From JAFARZ01 sp035651595 (lineage in GTDB: Bacteria; Actinomycetota; Actinomycetes; Streptosporangiales; Streptosporangiaceae), in the NCBI GenBank assembly GCA_035651595.1, contig DASRFJ010000101.1:1-5663 (forward strand): 5,663 nucleotides of DNA, given 5' to 3'. The notes under the pieces are model-generated. The model made no database searches. It saw only the letters and a list, made by a program, of their open reading frames with translations, and had not been told where the DNA came from. Shown here piece by piece: positions 1-5,525 of the stretch. Within the stretch, counting starts at the first letter, position 1. The number at the start of each line of letters is the position of its first letter. A program made the translations under genes and the position numbers.

Positions 1-428
1 GGGCGCTATCCCTGTGGGACGGCGGCGGTACAGAAATTAACCCGTGGGCCGACCGCCGCGGTGCGGACCTCCGCCCTCTCCCAGAGGCCGCTAGCCAGGA
101 GTTCGCCCGCGAAGCCAGGAAGAAGCTACTGGACAGGCGCATTAGCGCGACGCTCGATTTGCTGACCGCGCTGATCAGCCTCGGCAGGCACCGGGAGGCG
201 GTCGCGGAGCTGGAGCAGATCGCACACGAGAACCCCAGGGAGGGCACCGCGCTGCGCCTGCTCGTGATTGCCCTGTATCGCAGCGAGCGGTTCGCAGACG
301 CCAGTCGGGTATGCCGCCGCGCCATCCGAGCACTGCAAGTCGCAGGCGAGCACGACGGGCACCTGCAGCAGCTTCAGCAAGCCATCCTCACCCGCACGTT
401 CCCGTTCCGGGGGCCCATCGCTTCCTAA
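1..428 (+). CDS. C-terminal part of a BTAD/SARP-like transcriptional regulator (5' end outside window)
   Basis: The frame is open from the left edge (first complete codon at 3) to TAA at 426-428, giving about 141 residues. It begins with ALSLWDGG, which resembles the ALxLWRG motif that opens the second half of bacterial transcriptional activation domains (BTAD). A helical, TPR-like region follows, including LISLGRHREAVAELEQI and LLVIALYRSERFADASRVCR, which match the usual BTAD pattern (LGRH..A...L, LMLALYRSGR..AL). The end LQQLQQAIL also fits a SARP terminus. Members of this family bind direct repeats near promoters through an N-terminal OmpR-like winged helix and often activate secondary-metabolite clusters. 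The DNA-binding part is not in the window, so the target and total length are unknown. It could also be a larger AfsR-like protein that has lost its ATPase part, because the chain ends directly after BTAD. The family assignment is good; the role is inferred. Confidence 0.8.
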   Translation, partial: ALSLWDGGGTEINPWADRRGADLRPLPEAASQEFAREARKKLLDRRISATLDLLTALISLGRHREAVAELEQIAHENPREGTALRLLVIALYRSERFADASRVCRRAIRALQVAGEHDGHLQQLQQAILTRTFPFRGPIAS

Positions 429-658
429 GGCCGATGCCGGCGCTCGGCCTGGGAATCTGCGGTTGTGCCGACTGCACACCCATATGTGGCAGGTGCGCCT
501 AGGTCATCGGTGATTCGGAGCCAGCCGCCTTCGTACACCACCCACCAGCTGTCCTGGTAACGGGTCAGCCAGGAGATCGAGTCGGCCAGCGGCGCTGCTT
601 CCCCGCGGGCGTACGCGGCGTTCATGTGTGAATGACTGACATTCAGTTCACGCCCCAT
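425..658 (-). CDS. small hypothetical protein, 77 aa, Trp-rich core
   Basis: The ATG at 656-658 (complement) is preceded on the minus strand by GAGGGGGAGGC, a plausible though tightly spaced ribosome binding site. The stop is TAG at 425-427. Residues 29-51 form a Trp/Tyr-rich segment containing WLTRYQDSWWVVYEGGWL followed by RITDD. This resembles short actinobacterial hypothetical proteins, although I know no function for them. There is no signal peptide or membrane segment. The tail after about residue 53 is of low complexity (Ala/Gly/Thr, then Arg) and may not be original, so the 3' end could be eroded. The gene runs convergently into the BTAD regulator and shares the bases CTAA (425-428) with its stop codon. 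The coding call is moderate and no function is assigned. Confidence 0.5.
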   Translation of the reverse strand: MGRELNVSHSHMNAAYARGEAAPLADSISWLTRYQDSWWVVYEGGWLRITDDLGAPATYGCAVGTTADSQAERRHRP

Positions 659-699
659 GCCTCCCCCTCAGAGCCGGGCCGTCGAGCCTGGCAACCGGC

Positions 700-750
700 G
701 ATCACGTGCCGGCCTTCCTGTGCTCACTGCCCTCGTTCCGGCCCGTGATC
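700..750. repeat. imperfect inverted repeat, 13-bp arms, in the 659-850 gene-free stretch
   Basis: GATCACGTGCCGG (700-712) pairs with CCGGCCCGTGATC (738-750) at 12 of 13 positions, with a 25-base loop. It lies upstream of the small minus-strand gene ending at 658 and downstream of the split XRE regulator. It could be a transcription terminator for the regulator, an operator for the small gene, or a remnant of an element end. No T-run follows on either strand. The structure is seen directly; any role is inference. Confidence 0.5.
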
Positions 751-785
751 AATATGTACACGCCCGGACGCGATAAGTAACGGGC

Positions 786-817
786 CGATTTCACGGTTAA
801 ATTACGCGGTGAAATCG
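786..817 (-). terminator. candidate stem-loop terminator after the XRE regulator frame
   Basis: CGATTTCAC (786-794) and GTGAAATCG (809-817) form a perfect 9-bp stem with a 14-base loop. On the minus strand the stem begins about 33 bases after the TAG that ends the regulator frame (851-853), a usual position for a terminator. There is no U-tract after it, so it would be a weak or U-less terminator of the kind often seen in high-GC actinomycetes. It could equally be a protein-binding site. Confidence 0.4.
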
Positions 818-850
818 CGGTCGCGGAGCGCGCCGACGGATTGCCTGCGG

Positions 851-1648
851 CTAGAGAGGCATACCGAGTTGCTTCTTGGTGCGGTCGAGGTCACGGAGGA
901 ACACGGTGACCTTGGCTCCCCGGCCGTCTTGGCCCGCCAGCAGGACGGCGACTTCTTGAGCGCGCGGCAAGCAGCCGCAGGCCTCAGCGGCGCGCATGGC
1001 GCGCAGAGCGCACAGGCCAGTGGCGGCCGCCGCGTTGAACAGGCCGATCCGCGCTTGAGCGAGCGCGGCATTGACGAGGGCGATGGCGTCTGTCTTGCCG
1101 TCCCGGCGGGCAAGCCGGGTCGCGACGCGTTCTGCGTTCTCGGCGCCCTTCTTCTGCTGGCCGGTAGTGGAGTAGATGACCGCGCGTACTGACTCGAAGC
1201 AGTCGCGGCTGAGCCATAGCCGTACCCAGTTCCGATCGCTCTCCAGATCGGTGCACTCGTACTGTTCTTCAGATTCTTCCCAGGCCCTGGCTGCCTTGCT
1301 GAGGTGCCCCAGGCATGCTTGCTCTTCTGCCGTGCGCAGCCACAGGTAGGCGACGGTACCGGGTGAGACGCTCGGCGGGCACGCCGTGCGGGCTTGCTCG
1401 ATGAGCTCGAGAGCCCGGTGGTGGTGTCCTTGGAATGCCTGGTAGTGGGACTGGCCGTCAGCCGCCATGGCCGCGAGTACCGGGTCCGCCGCCGTGCGAG
1501 CAGCGGCAGCGACGGTATCGAGCAGGTCGAGCGCGCCGGCCAGGTTGCCGAGGTCGACGTCGCAGCAGGTGGCCAGGTAGCTGGATTCCCCGCCGGTGAT
1601 CGTGAGTTCTCGCCGCTGCTGCTCGTCGCCGACGGCGTCGAGCAGCAT
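851..1648 (-). CDS. C-terminal TPR-like half of an XRE-family regulator, cut off from its N-terminal half by an amber stop
   Basis: This frame is continuous with the XRE gene at 1688-2233. After the TAG at 1688-1690, 13 sense codons (1649-1687, VIRALTAHVRDII) lead into ATG 1648 without a frame change. The 265 residues from that ATG to TAG at 851-853 are helical and TPR-like: ESSYLATCCDVDLGNLAGAL, DGQSHYQAFQGHHHRALELI, VAYLWLRTAEEQACLG and DCFESVRAVIYSTTGQQ. They end in AFLRDL-like FLRDLDRTKKQL. This matches the C-terminal region of Streptomyces XRE regulators that carry a helical sensor-like domain after the helix-turn-helix. No ribosome binding site precedes ATG 1648 (CACGTCCGCGACATC lies upstream), so independent translation is doubtful. 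It is most likely the dead 3' half of a pseudogene unless the stop is suppressed or is a sequencing error. Confidence 0.7.
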   Translation of the reverse strand: MLLDAVGDEQQRRELTITGGESSYLATCCDVDLGNLAGALDLLDTVAAAARTAADPVLAAMAADGQSHYQAFQGHHHRALELIEQARTACPPSVSPGTVAYLWLRTAEEQACLGHLSKAARAWEESEEQYECTDLESDRNWVRLWLSRDCFESVRAVIYSTTGQQKKGAENAERVATRLARRDGKTDAIALVNAALAQARIGLFNAAAATGLCALRAMRAAEACGCLPRAQEVAVLLAGQDGRGAKVTVFLRDLDRTKKQLGMPL

Positions 1649-1687
1649 GATGATGTCGCGGACGTGGGCGGTGAGCGCGCGGATGAC

Positions 1688-2233
1688 CTACTGGGCGGGC
1701 AGTTTCGCTACGACCAGGTAGAACCCGCTGGTGCGGATTGCCATCGTCGTAGCGGGAGATTCTTCTGGCGGACTGCGCTTGCCGATCACCCTGGCCAGCT
1801 GCTCCCATGGCTCGGCGCTGCTACGTGGCCTGGCGGCTTCGCGCCAGCCCTCGAGGGAGCCGGCATCGCCGGTCCTGCCGATGTGCTCGGCGAGGGCGAG
1901 CACGCGGTGCAGCTTCACCGCAGGCAGGCCGGTGTCCTGGACCGAGCCCTCGGGAGCGGATAGGCGGAGGTGGCTGCGTGCGCCCTGCGGCATCGCAAGG
2001 CCGTCCGCGAGCCGCGCGATGAGGTCGAGAGTGGGCTTCCGCTGGCCGTTGACGTACTGGCTGACTTGCGTTTGGGTCACGCCGGTCCGGGCAGCGAAGG
2101 CGTGCTGGCTGAGGCCGCTTGCCGTCAGGACCATCGAGAGCAGCGCGCCGATGTCCCGCCGGGTCAGCACATCGCTGACCTCTGGGCGTTCCCAGAAATC
2201 CGCAGGCCCAATCACCTTCTCGGCGGTGCTCAC
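1688..2233 (-). CDS. XRE-family helix-turn-helix regulator, N-terminal half (181 aa) ending at an in-frame amber codon
   Basis: The start is GTG at 2231-2233 (complement), preceded on the minus strand by AGGGGGAAG about six bases upstream, a good ribosome binding site. Residues 30-82 form a Cro/C1-type helix-turn-helix: LSQHAFAARTGVTQTQVSQY is the helix-turn-helix core and VNGQRKPTLDLIARLADGL follows. The N-terminal DFWERPEVSDVLTRRDIGAL is typical of actinobacterial regulators of this kind. Residues 105-181 begin the helical sensor part, and the frame stops at TAG 1688-1690 after KLPAQ. The sequence after that stop continues the same protein in the same frame, so the ancestral product was about 460 residues. 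The truncated protein keeps its DNA-binding domain and might still bind. The gene is divergent from the FAD oxidoreductase at 2314, suggesting it controlled that gene, itself, or both. Confidence 0.85.
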   Translation of the reverse strand: MSTAEKVIGPADFWERPEVSDVLTRRDIGALLSMVLTASGLSQHAFAARTGVTQTQVSQYVNGQRKPTLDLIARLADGLAMPQGARSHLRLSAPEGSVQDTGLPAVKLHRVLALAEHIGRTGDAGSLEGWREAARPRSSAEPWEQLARVIGKRSPPEESPATTMAIRTSGFYLVVAKLPAQ

Positions 2234-2265
2234 AAAGCTTCCCCCTGGGTCACACTGGCAACAAC

Positions 2266-2313
2266 GGTTAACCTTGAATACCTAATGTACCTGATCGATT
2301 ACTCTTAGTACCT
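2266..2313. promoter_or_regulatory. divergent regulatory region with ACCT direct repeats and a possible leaderless promoter
   Basis: Only 80 bases separate the divergent XRE gene and FAD gene. ACCT occurs at 2271-2274, 2280-2283 and 2289-2292, exactly 9 bases apart, and again at 2310-2313 directly before ATG 2314. GGTTAACC, a perfect 8-base palindrome, lies at 2266-2273. No Shine-Dalgarno sequence precedes ATG 2314. TACTCT at 2300-2305 fits a TANNNT -10 box eight bases before the start, and TTGAAT at 2274-2279 could be a -35 box with a rather long 20-base spacer. A leaderless transcript for the FAD gene is therefore plausible. The repeats overlap this promoter and could be the regulator's binding sites. 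The motifs are seen; the function is inferred. Confidence 0.4.
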
Positions 2314-3186
2314 ATGAGCACGGTTCCCTGGTTCCTGACCGACTCCGCGGAGATCACCGTTGCAGCCGATGACTTCGGCCACGTCGTGCACGAGGTACCT
2401 GCCTGGGTGGCGCGGCCGACCGACGCAGAGCAGGTCGCGGCCCTGGCCCGGTATGCGGCCGCGGAAGGGCTGACATTCCGGCCGCGCGGCTGCGGGCACT
2501 CGGTGTACGGGCAGGCGCAGGCCGATGGCGGGGTCGTCTGCTACACGGGCGGCCTGGACCTGACGTATGACATCAGCAGCGGCAAGCTGGATGTCGGCGC
2601 CGGGGCGCGGTGGCGCGCGGTTCTCGCCGCGGCGACCAGAGTGGGCATGACTCCACTGGTTCTCACCGACTACCTGGACCTCAGCGTCGGCGGCACGCTG
2701 TCGGTGGGCGGGATCGGGGGTGCCAGCCACCATCACGGGCCGCAGGTCGATCATGTCCTGGACCTTGAGGTGGTCATCCCGTCAGGGGAGGTCATCAGGT
2801 GCTCGCCGTCGTCGCATCCTGATGTGTTCTTCGGTGTGCTCGCCGGGCAGGGCAGTGCTGGCATCATTACCCGTGCGACTATCCCGCTCGTTCCGGCGCC
2901 CACGCGCGTGCGCTGGTACAAGATCTTGTGTCCCAGTGTGGCCACGCTGATCGCCTGCCAGCGCATTGTCGCCCGGGAGCGGCGGTTCGGCTATCTCGAA
3001 GGGCAGATTGCCGCTGACGAGAGCGGCCGCTGGAGCTACGTGCTGGAGGCCGGCACTTTCTACTCCGCCGAGCCGCCCGCTGACGCGGCACTGCTGGACG
3101 GGCTCAGCCTGAGTCCGGATTCGGCGGAGATCGAGGATCTCGATTACGTGAGCTTCTGCGACCGGATGCAGGACGGGTGGCTGTAG
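2314..3186 (+). CDS. cytokinin-dehydrogenase-like FAD-dependent oxidoreductase, C-terminally truncated (290 aa)
   Basis: This belongs to the VAO/PCMH flavoprotein family. RPTDAEQVAALARYAAAEGL (residues 34-53) begins the FAD-binding domain. PRGCGHSVYGQAQ (57-69) contains His62 at the position where cytokinin dehydrogenases attach FAD covalently. LDLSVGGTLSVGGIGGASHH with HGPQVDHVLDLEVV (121-154) is the characteristic FAD pocket, and GVLAGQGSAGIITRA (174-188) completes the fold. Family members oxidise isoprenoid side chains of N6-substituted adenines or related substrates and are about 450-500 residues long. Here the chain stops at residue 290, just after DYVSFCDRMQDG, where the substrate domain and its usual PHPW-type motif should follow. 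The insertion-sequence cluster begins immediately downstream, so the gene is almost certainly truncated and inactive. The breakpoint lies between about 3175 and 3204, and the last two codons (Trp, Leu) may already be foreign. Confidence 0.85.
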   Translation: MSTVPWFLTDSAEITVAADDFGHVVHEVPAWVARPTDAEQVAALARYAAAEGLTFRPRGCGHSVYGQAQADGGVVCYTGGLDLTYDISSGKLDVGAGARWRAVLAAATRVGMTPLVLTDYLDLSVGGTLSVGGIGGASHHHGPQVDHVLDLEVVIPSGEVIRCSPSSHPDVFFGVLAGQGSAGIITRATIPLVPAPTRVRWYKILCPSVATLIACQRIVARERRFGYLEGQIAADESGRWSYVLEAGTFYSAEPPADAALLDGLSLSPDSAEIEDLDYVSFCDRMQDGWL

Positions 3187-3203
3187 CACTCTGAAATGGA
3201 TCT

Positions 3204-3225
3204 GGATCTGACCCGTATTTCGTGA
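3204..3225. repeat. ISL3 left terminal inverted repeat
   Basis: These 22 bases are the exact reverse complement of 5050-5071. The six-base unit GGATCT is duplicated in tandem at the outer tip (3198-3203 and 3204-3209), so the left end has one extra copy compared with the right. Confidence 0.85.
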
Positions 3226-3262
3226 CGGCAACGAGCCCCTGCCGGGCCGCATCGGCGGCAAT

Positions 3263-3286
3263 CCGTAACGATCTGGATCGTTACGG
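3263..3286. repeat. 24-bp palindrome in the transposase leader, operator-like
   Basis: CCGTAACGATC (3263-3273) and GATCGTTACGG (3276-3286) are perfect 11-bp arms around a TG spacer. The palindrome sits inside the ISL3 left end, about 88 bases before the transposase GTG. With only a 2-base spacer it is better suited to binding a dimeric protein than to forming an RNA hairpin. It may serve transposase autoregulation or end recognition, or be the site of a host repressor. Confidence 0.5.
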
Positions 3287-3373
3287 TGCATGACGGCGTG
3301 TTGCGCAAGTGGGAAGAGGGACCCCTGGTAGGCCGACGGTTGTCTAGTCCAGCCGTCCTCCCAGGAGTCCGCC

Positions 3374-5032
3374 GTGACATTGTCACAGGTCAACGGGTAT
3401 TTGTCATGCCAGCGCGGAATCAGCCTGGAGCTGCTGCTGCCGCATCTTGCCGTAGTCATCGTGGAAACCGCCGAGCTCGCGCACGACCGCCTGCGCATCT
3501 GGGCGCGCGCCCGCACCAAAGGTGCCGCCTGCCGGAAGTGCGGCCAGTTCTCGGAACGGGTGCACAGTACGTACCGGCGGCGGCTGGCCGACGCGCCGGT
3601 CGGCGGGCACCCGGTCCTGCTCTGGCTCGGAGTCAGGCGGTTCTTCTGCAAGAACGCCGCCTGCACGGCGGTCACGTTCGCCGAGCAGTTCGAGGGCCTG
3701 ACCTCGCCGCGGGCGAGGCGGACACCGCCGCTGGCCAAGATGCTGACCGCGATCGGGCTGGCCCTGGCCGGGCGGGCCGGAACCCGGCTCGCCTCCGAGC
3801 TGGACCTGCCGGCCAGCCGGACCGGCATGCTGCGCCTGGTCATGGCGCTGCCCGACCCCGAGAGCCGCACCGTGACCATTCTCGGTATCGATGATTTCGC
3901 GTTCCGCCGAGGCCGGGACTACGGCACCATCCTCATCGACGTCGAGACCGGCCGGCCCGTTGACCTGCTCCGCGACCGCGAGGCGGACACCGTCGCGGAC
4001 TGGCTGAGGGAACATCCCGGGATAAAGGTGATCTGCCGTGACCGGGCCGGCGCGTACGCCGACGGCGCCCGGCAGGGCGCTCCCGGCGCTGACCAGGTCG
4101 CGGACCGGTGGCACATCTACCACAACCTGTGCGAGCACGTAGGCAAGGCGACAGCCCGGCACCGCTCCTGCCTGGAAGAACCCGCTCCTGAGGAACCGGG
4201 AGAACCCGCCGTCCCTGATCCGGCGGAAGTCCCTGACCTGCAGCAGGCCGCGGTCGATGCCGCCGCCCGGCGCGCCGCGGAGTCCGCGCTGGCGATCCGG
4301 ACCCGTCAGCGGTACGACCTGGTCAAAAGGCTGAAGGCCCAGGGCAAGGGCATCAAGCCGATCATGCGCGAGACCGGCCTGGCCAAGGGCACCATCCGCC
4401 GGTTCTACTACGCGGAAACCGTTGATGAGCTGCTGGCCAAGGTGAAGGACGGGCGGCCGTCAATCCTGGACGAGCACAAGCCCTACCTGCACCAGCGGTG
4501 GAACGAGGGCTGCACGAACGTCATCCAGCTCCACGCCGAGCTGAAAGAACGCGGATACACAGGCGGCTACGGCACCATCCGCGACTACGTGCTCCCGTTC
4601 CGGGAGGCCGGCGCCGCCCCGCCTGCGGTCCCCGGCCCGCCCAAAGCCCGTGACCTGGCCAGATGGATCACCGCCGACCCCGGTCACCTCGATGACGACG
4701 AGAAGGCGGAACTCGCGCGGGCCAGGGAGCGCTGCCCGGACCTGGATGCCCTCGCCGGGCACGTCACCGCGTTCGCCAAGATCCTCACCGGCCTGCACGG
4801 CGACCGCCTCGACGGCTGGATCACCGCAGTCGAGGCCGATGACCAGCCTGACCTGCACTCTTTCGTCCGCGGCATCAAGCGTGACTACGACGCCGTGCTC
4901 AACGGACTCACCATGCCATGGAGCTCAGGAATCGTCGAGGGCAACGTCAACCGGGTCAAGATGCTCAAGCGGCAAACATACGGCCGCGCCGCATTTCCTC
5001 TGCTCCGCAAGCGCGTGCTCCTCGTCATCTGA
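3374..5032 (+). CDS. ISL3-family transposase, 552 aa, apparently intact
   Basis: The GTG at 3374 has AGGAG at 3363-3367, six bases upstream, which decides the start. The domain order is an N-terminal zinc-binding region with CRKCG (residues 53-57) and FCKNAAC (91-97); a helix-turn-helix region around 115-155 (PPLAKMLTAIGLALAGRAG, LPASRTGMLRL); and a DDE catalytic core. The first Asp is in LGIDDFAFRRG (about 173), the second in ICRDRAGAYADGA (223) and the Glu in SSGIVEGNVNRVK (522). Between the second Asp and the Glu is a long insertion with a second helix-turn-helix-like stretch (RYDLVKRLKAQGKGIKPIM, 313-331, and on to 345), usual for the longer members. The end LKRQTYGRAAFPLLRKRVLL is the standard ISL3 terminus. 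All catalytic residues and both ends are present, so the element could be active. The product cuts and rejoins the element's ends. Confidence 0.93.
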   Translation: MTLSQVNGYLSCQRGISLELLLPHLAVVIVETAELAHDRLRIWARARTKGAACRKCGQFSERVHSTYRRRLADAPVGGHPVLLWLGVRRFFCKNAACTAVTFAEQFEGLTSPRARRTPPLAKMLTAIGLALAGRAGTRLASELDLPASRTGMLRLVMALPDPESRTVTILGIDDFAFRRGRDYGTILIDVETGRPVDLLRDREADTVADWLREHPGIKVICRDRAGAYADGARQGAPGADQVADRWHIYHNLCEHVGKATARHRSCLEEPAPEEPGEPAVPDPAEVPDLQQAAVDAAARRAAESALAIRTRQRYDLVKRLKAQGKGIKPIMRETGLAKGTIRRFYYAETVDELLAKVKDGRPSILDEHKPYLHQRWNEGCTNVIQLHAELKERGYTGGYGTIRDYVLPFREAGAAPPAVPGPPKARDLARWITADPGHLDDDEKAELARARERCPDLDALAGHVTAFAKILTGLHGDRLDGWITAVEADDQPDLHSFVRGIKRDYDAVLNGLTMPWSSGIVEGNVNRVKMLKRQTYGRAAFPLLRKRVLLVI

Positions 5033-5049
5033 CAAGGGGCCTGTGATCA

Positions 5050-5071
5050 TCACGAAATACGGGTCAGATCC
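5050..5071. repeat. ISL3 right terminal inverted repeat
   Basis: This is the exact reverse complement of 3204-3225. It begins 18 bases after the transposase TGA. The 12-13 bases outside it (5072-5084) belong either to the element or to the old target; see the hairpin at 5061-5084. Confidence 0.85.
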
Positions 5072-5084
5072 CCAATACTGACCC
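5061..5084. repeat. inverted repeat at the ISL3/IS21 junction
   Basis: GGGTCAG (5061-5067) and CTGACCC (5078-5084) pair perfectly across a 10-base loop. One arm lies inside the ISL3 terminal repeat and the other abuts the first base of the IS21 end. This suggests that the true right tip of the ISL3 element may be 5084 rather than 5071. The left end has no equivalent second arm. Confidence 0.45.
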
Positions 5085-5525
5085 TGTAGCGACGGTTGAA
5101 AGCTAACCCCCTGTGGGAATCTCCCGGCTCGGTGGTGTGCCGGGGGAGAGGGAGTGCTCACAGTGGAGGACTGGGCGGAGATCCGCAGGCTGCACCGGGC
5201 GGAGAACATGCCGATCAAGGCGATCGTGCGGACGCTGGGGATCTCGAGGAATACGGTGCGGGCTGCTCTGGCAAGCGATGCCCCGCCTAAGTACGCGAGG
5301 AAGCCGGCGGGTTCGGCGGTCGATGCGTTCGAGCCGCGGATCCGGGAGCTTCTGCGGGCGTATCCGGCGATGCCGGCGACGGTGATCGCCGAGCGGATCG
5401 GCTGGGAACGGGGGCTGACCGTGCTGAAGGACCGGGGTAGGGGAGCTGCGCCCGGCTTACCTGCCGCCGGACCTGGCGAGCCGGACGGCGTATGAGCCGG
5501 GCGAGCTAGCGCAGTGCGACTTCTA
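5085..5525. mobile_element. left-end fragment of an IS21-family element
   Basis: The fragment starts at TGTAGCGACGGTTGAAAG (5085-5102), which begins with TG as IS21-family ends do, 69 bases before an istA start. It carries the first third of istA and is interrupted at about 5524-5525 by an IS630-family element. The rest of istA, istB and the right end are not in the window. The exact left base is inferred from where the ISL3-side inverted repeat stops. Confidence 0.7.
5123..5144 (+). promoter_or_regulatory. hairpin next to the istA ribosome binding site
   Basis: CCCGGC (5123-5128) pairs with GCCGGG (5139-5144) over a 10-base loop. The 3' arm runs directly into the ribosome binding region GGGGGAGAGGGA before GTG 5154. 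Such a stem could lower istA translation. It is short, and GC-rich sequence forms such stems easily by chance. Confidence 0.3.

Larger units (their letters stand above)
3204..5071. mobile_element. ISL3-family insertion sequence
   Basis: A perfect 22-bp terminal inverted repeat bounds this 1868-bp stretch (3204-3225 and 5050-5071), and a transposase of the ISL3 family lies between. The outer tips read GGATCTGACCCG, and starting with GG fits the family. The repeats continue imperfectly inward for about 16 more bases (a shared GCCCCT block). The 8-bp flanks at these exact edges (ATGGATCT left, CCAATACT right) do not match, so no target duplication is seen there. An alternative boundary set, about 3188-5083, is flanked by CTGTAGC on both sides. 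The family is certain; the exact ends are not. Confidence 0.85.

Noticed and set aside
1684..1690. Translational coupling or restart directly after the amber stop in the regulator
   Set aside because: No ATG or GTG lies in frame between the stop and ATG 1648, and no ribosome binding site precedes that ATG, so efficient restart is unlikely.
1394..1963. 189-codon plus-strand open frame opposite the XRE regulator
   Set aside because: It is antisense to the family-recognisable regulator frame, has no known-domain features, and arises from GC-rich codon bias.
1731..2285. 184-codon plus-strand open frame across the XRE N-terminus and the divergent intergenic region
   Set aside because: It is antisense to the helix-turn-helix gene, Arg/Ser-rich, without family features, and its end runs through the promoter region.
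2271..2313. CRISPR-like array from the repeated ACCT units
   Set aside because: The repeats are only four to five bases long with 5-base gaps and one longer gap; they fit protein-binding sites, not a CRISPR array.
2782..3879. 365-codon minus-strand open frame spanning the FAD gene and the ISL3 left end
   Set aside because: It crosses the boundary between a host gene and an insertion sequence and is opposite two well-recognised genes, so it is a compositional shadow.
3404..4162. 252-codon minus-strand open frame inside the ISL3 transposase
   Set aside because: It is antisense to the conserved transposase; its Pro/Gly/Arg-rich sequence has no domain.
3196..5079. 8-bp target duplication directly at the 22-bp terminal repeats
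   Set aside because: The flanks ATGGATCT and CCAATACT agree at only 2 of 8 positions, so no duplication is present at these exact edges.
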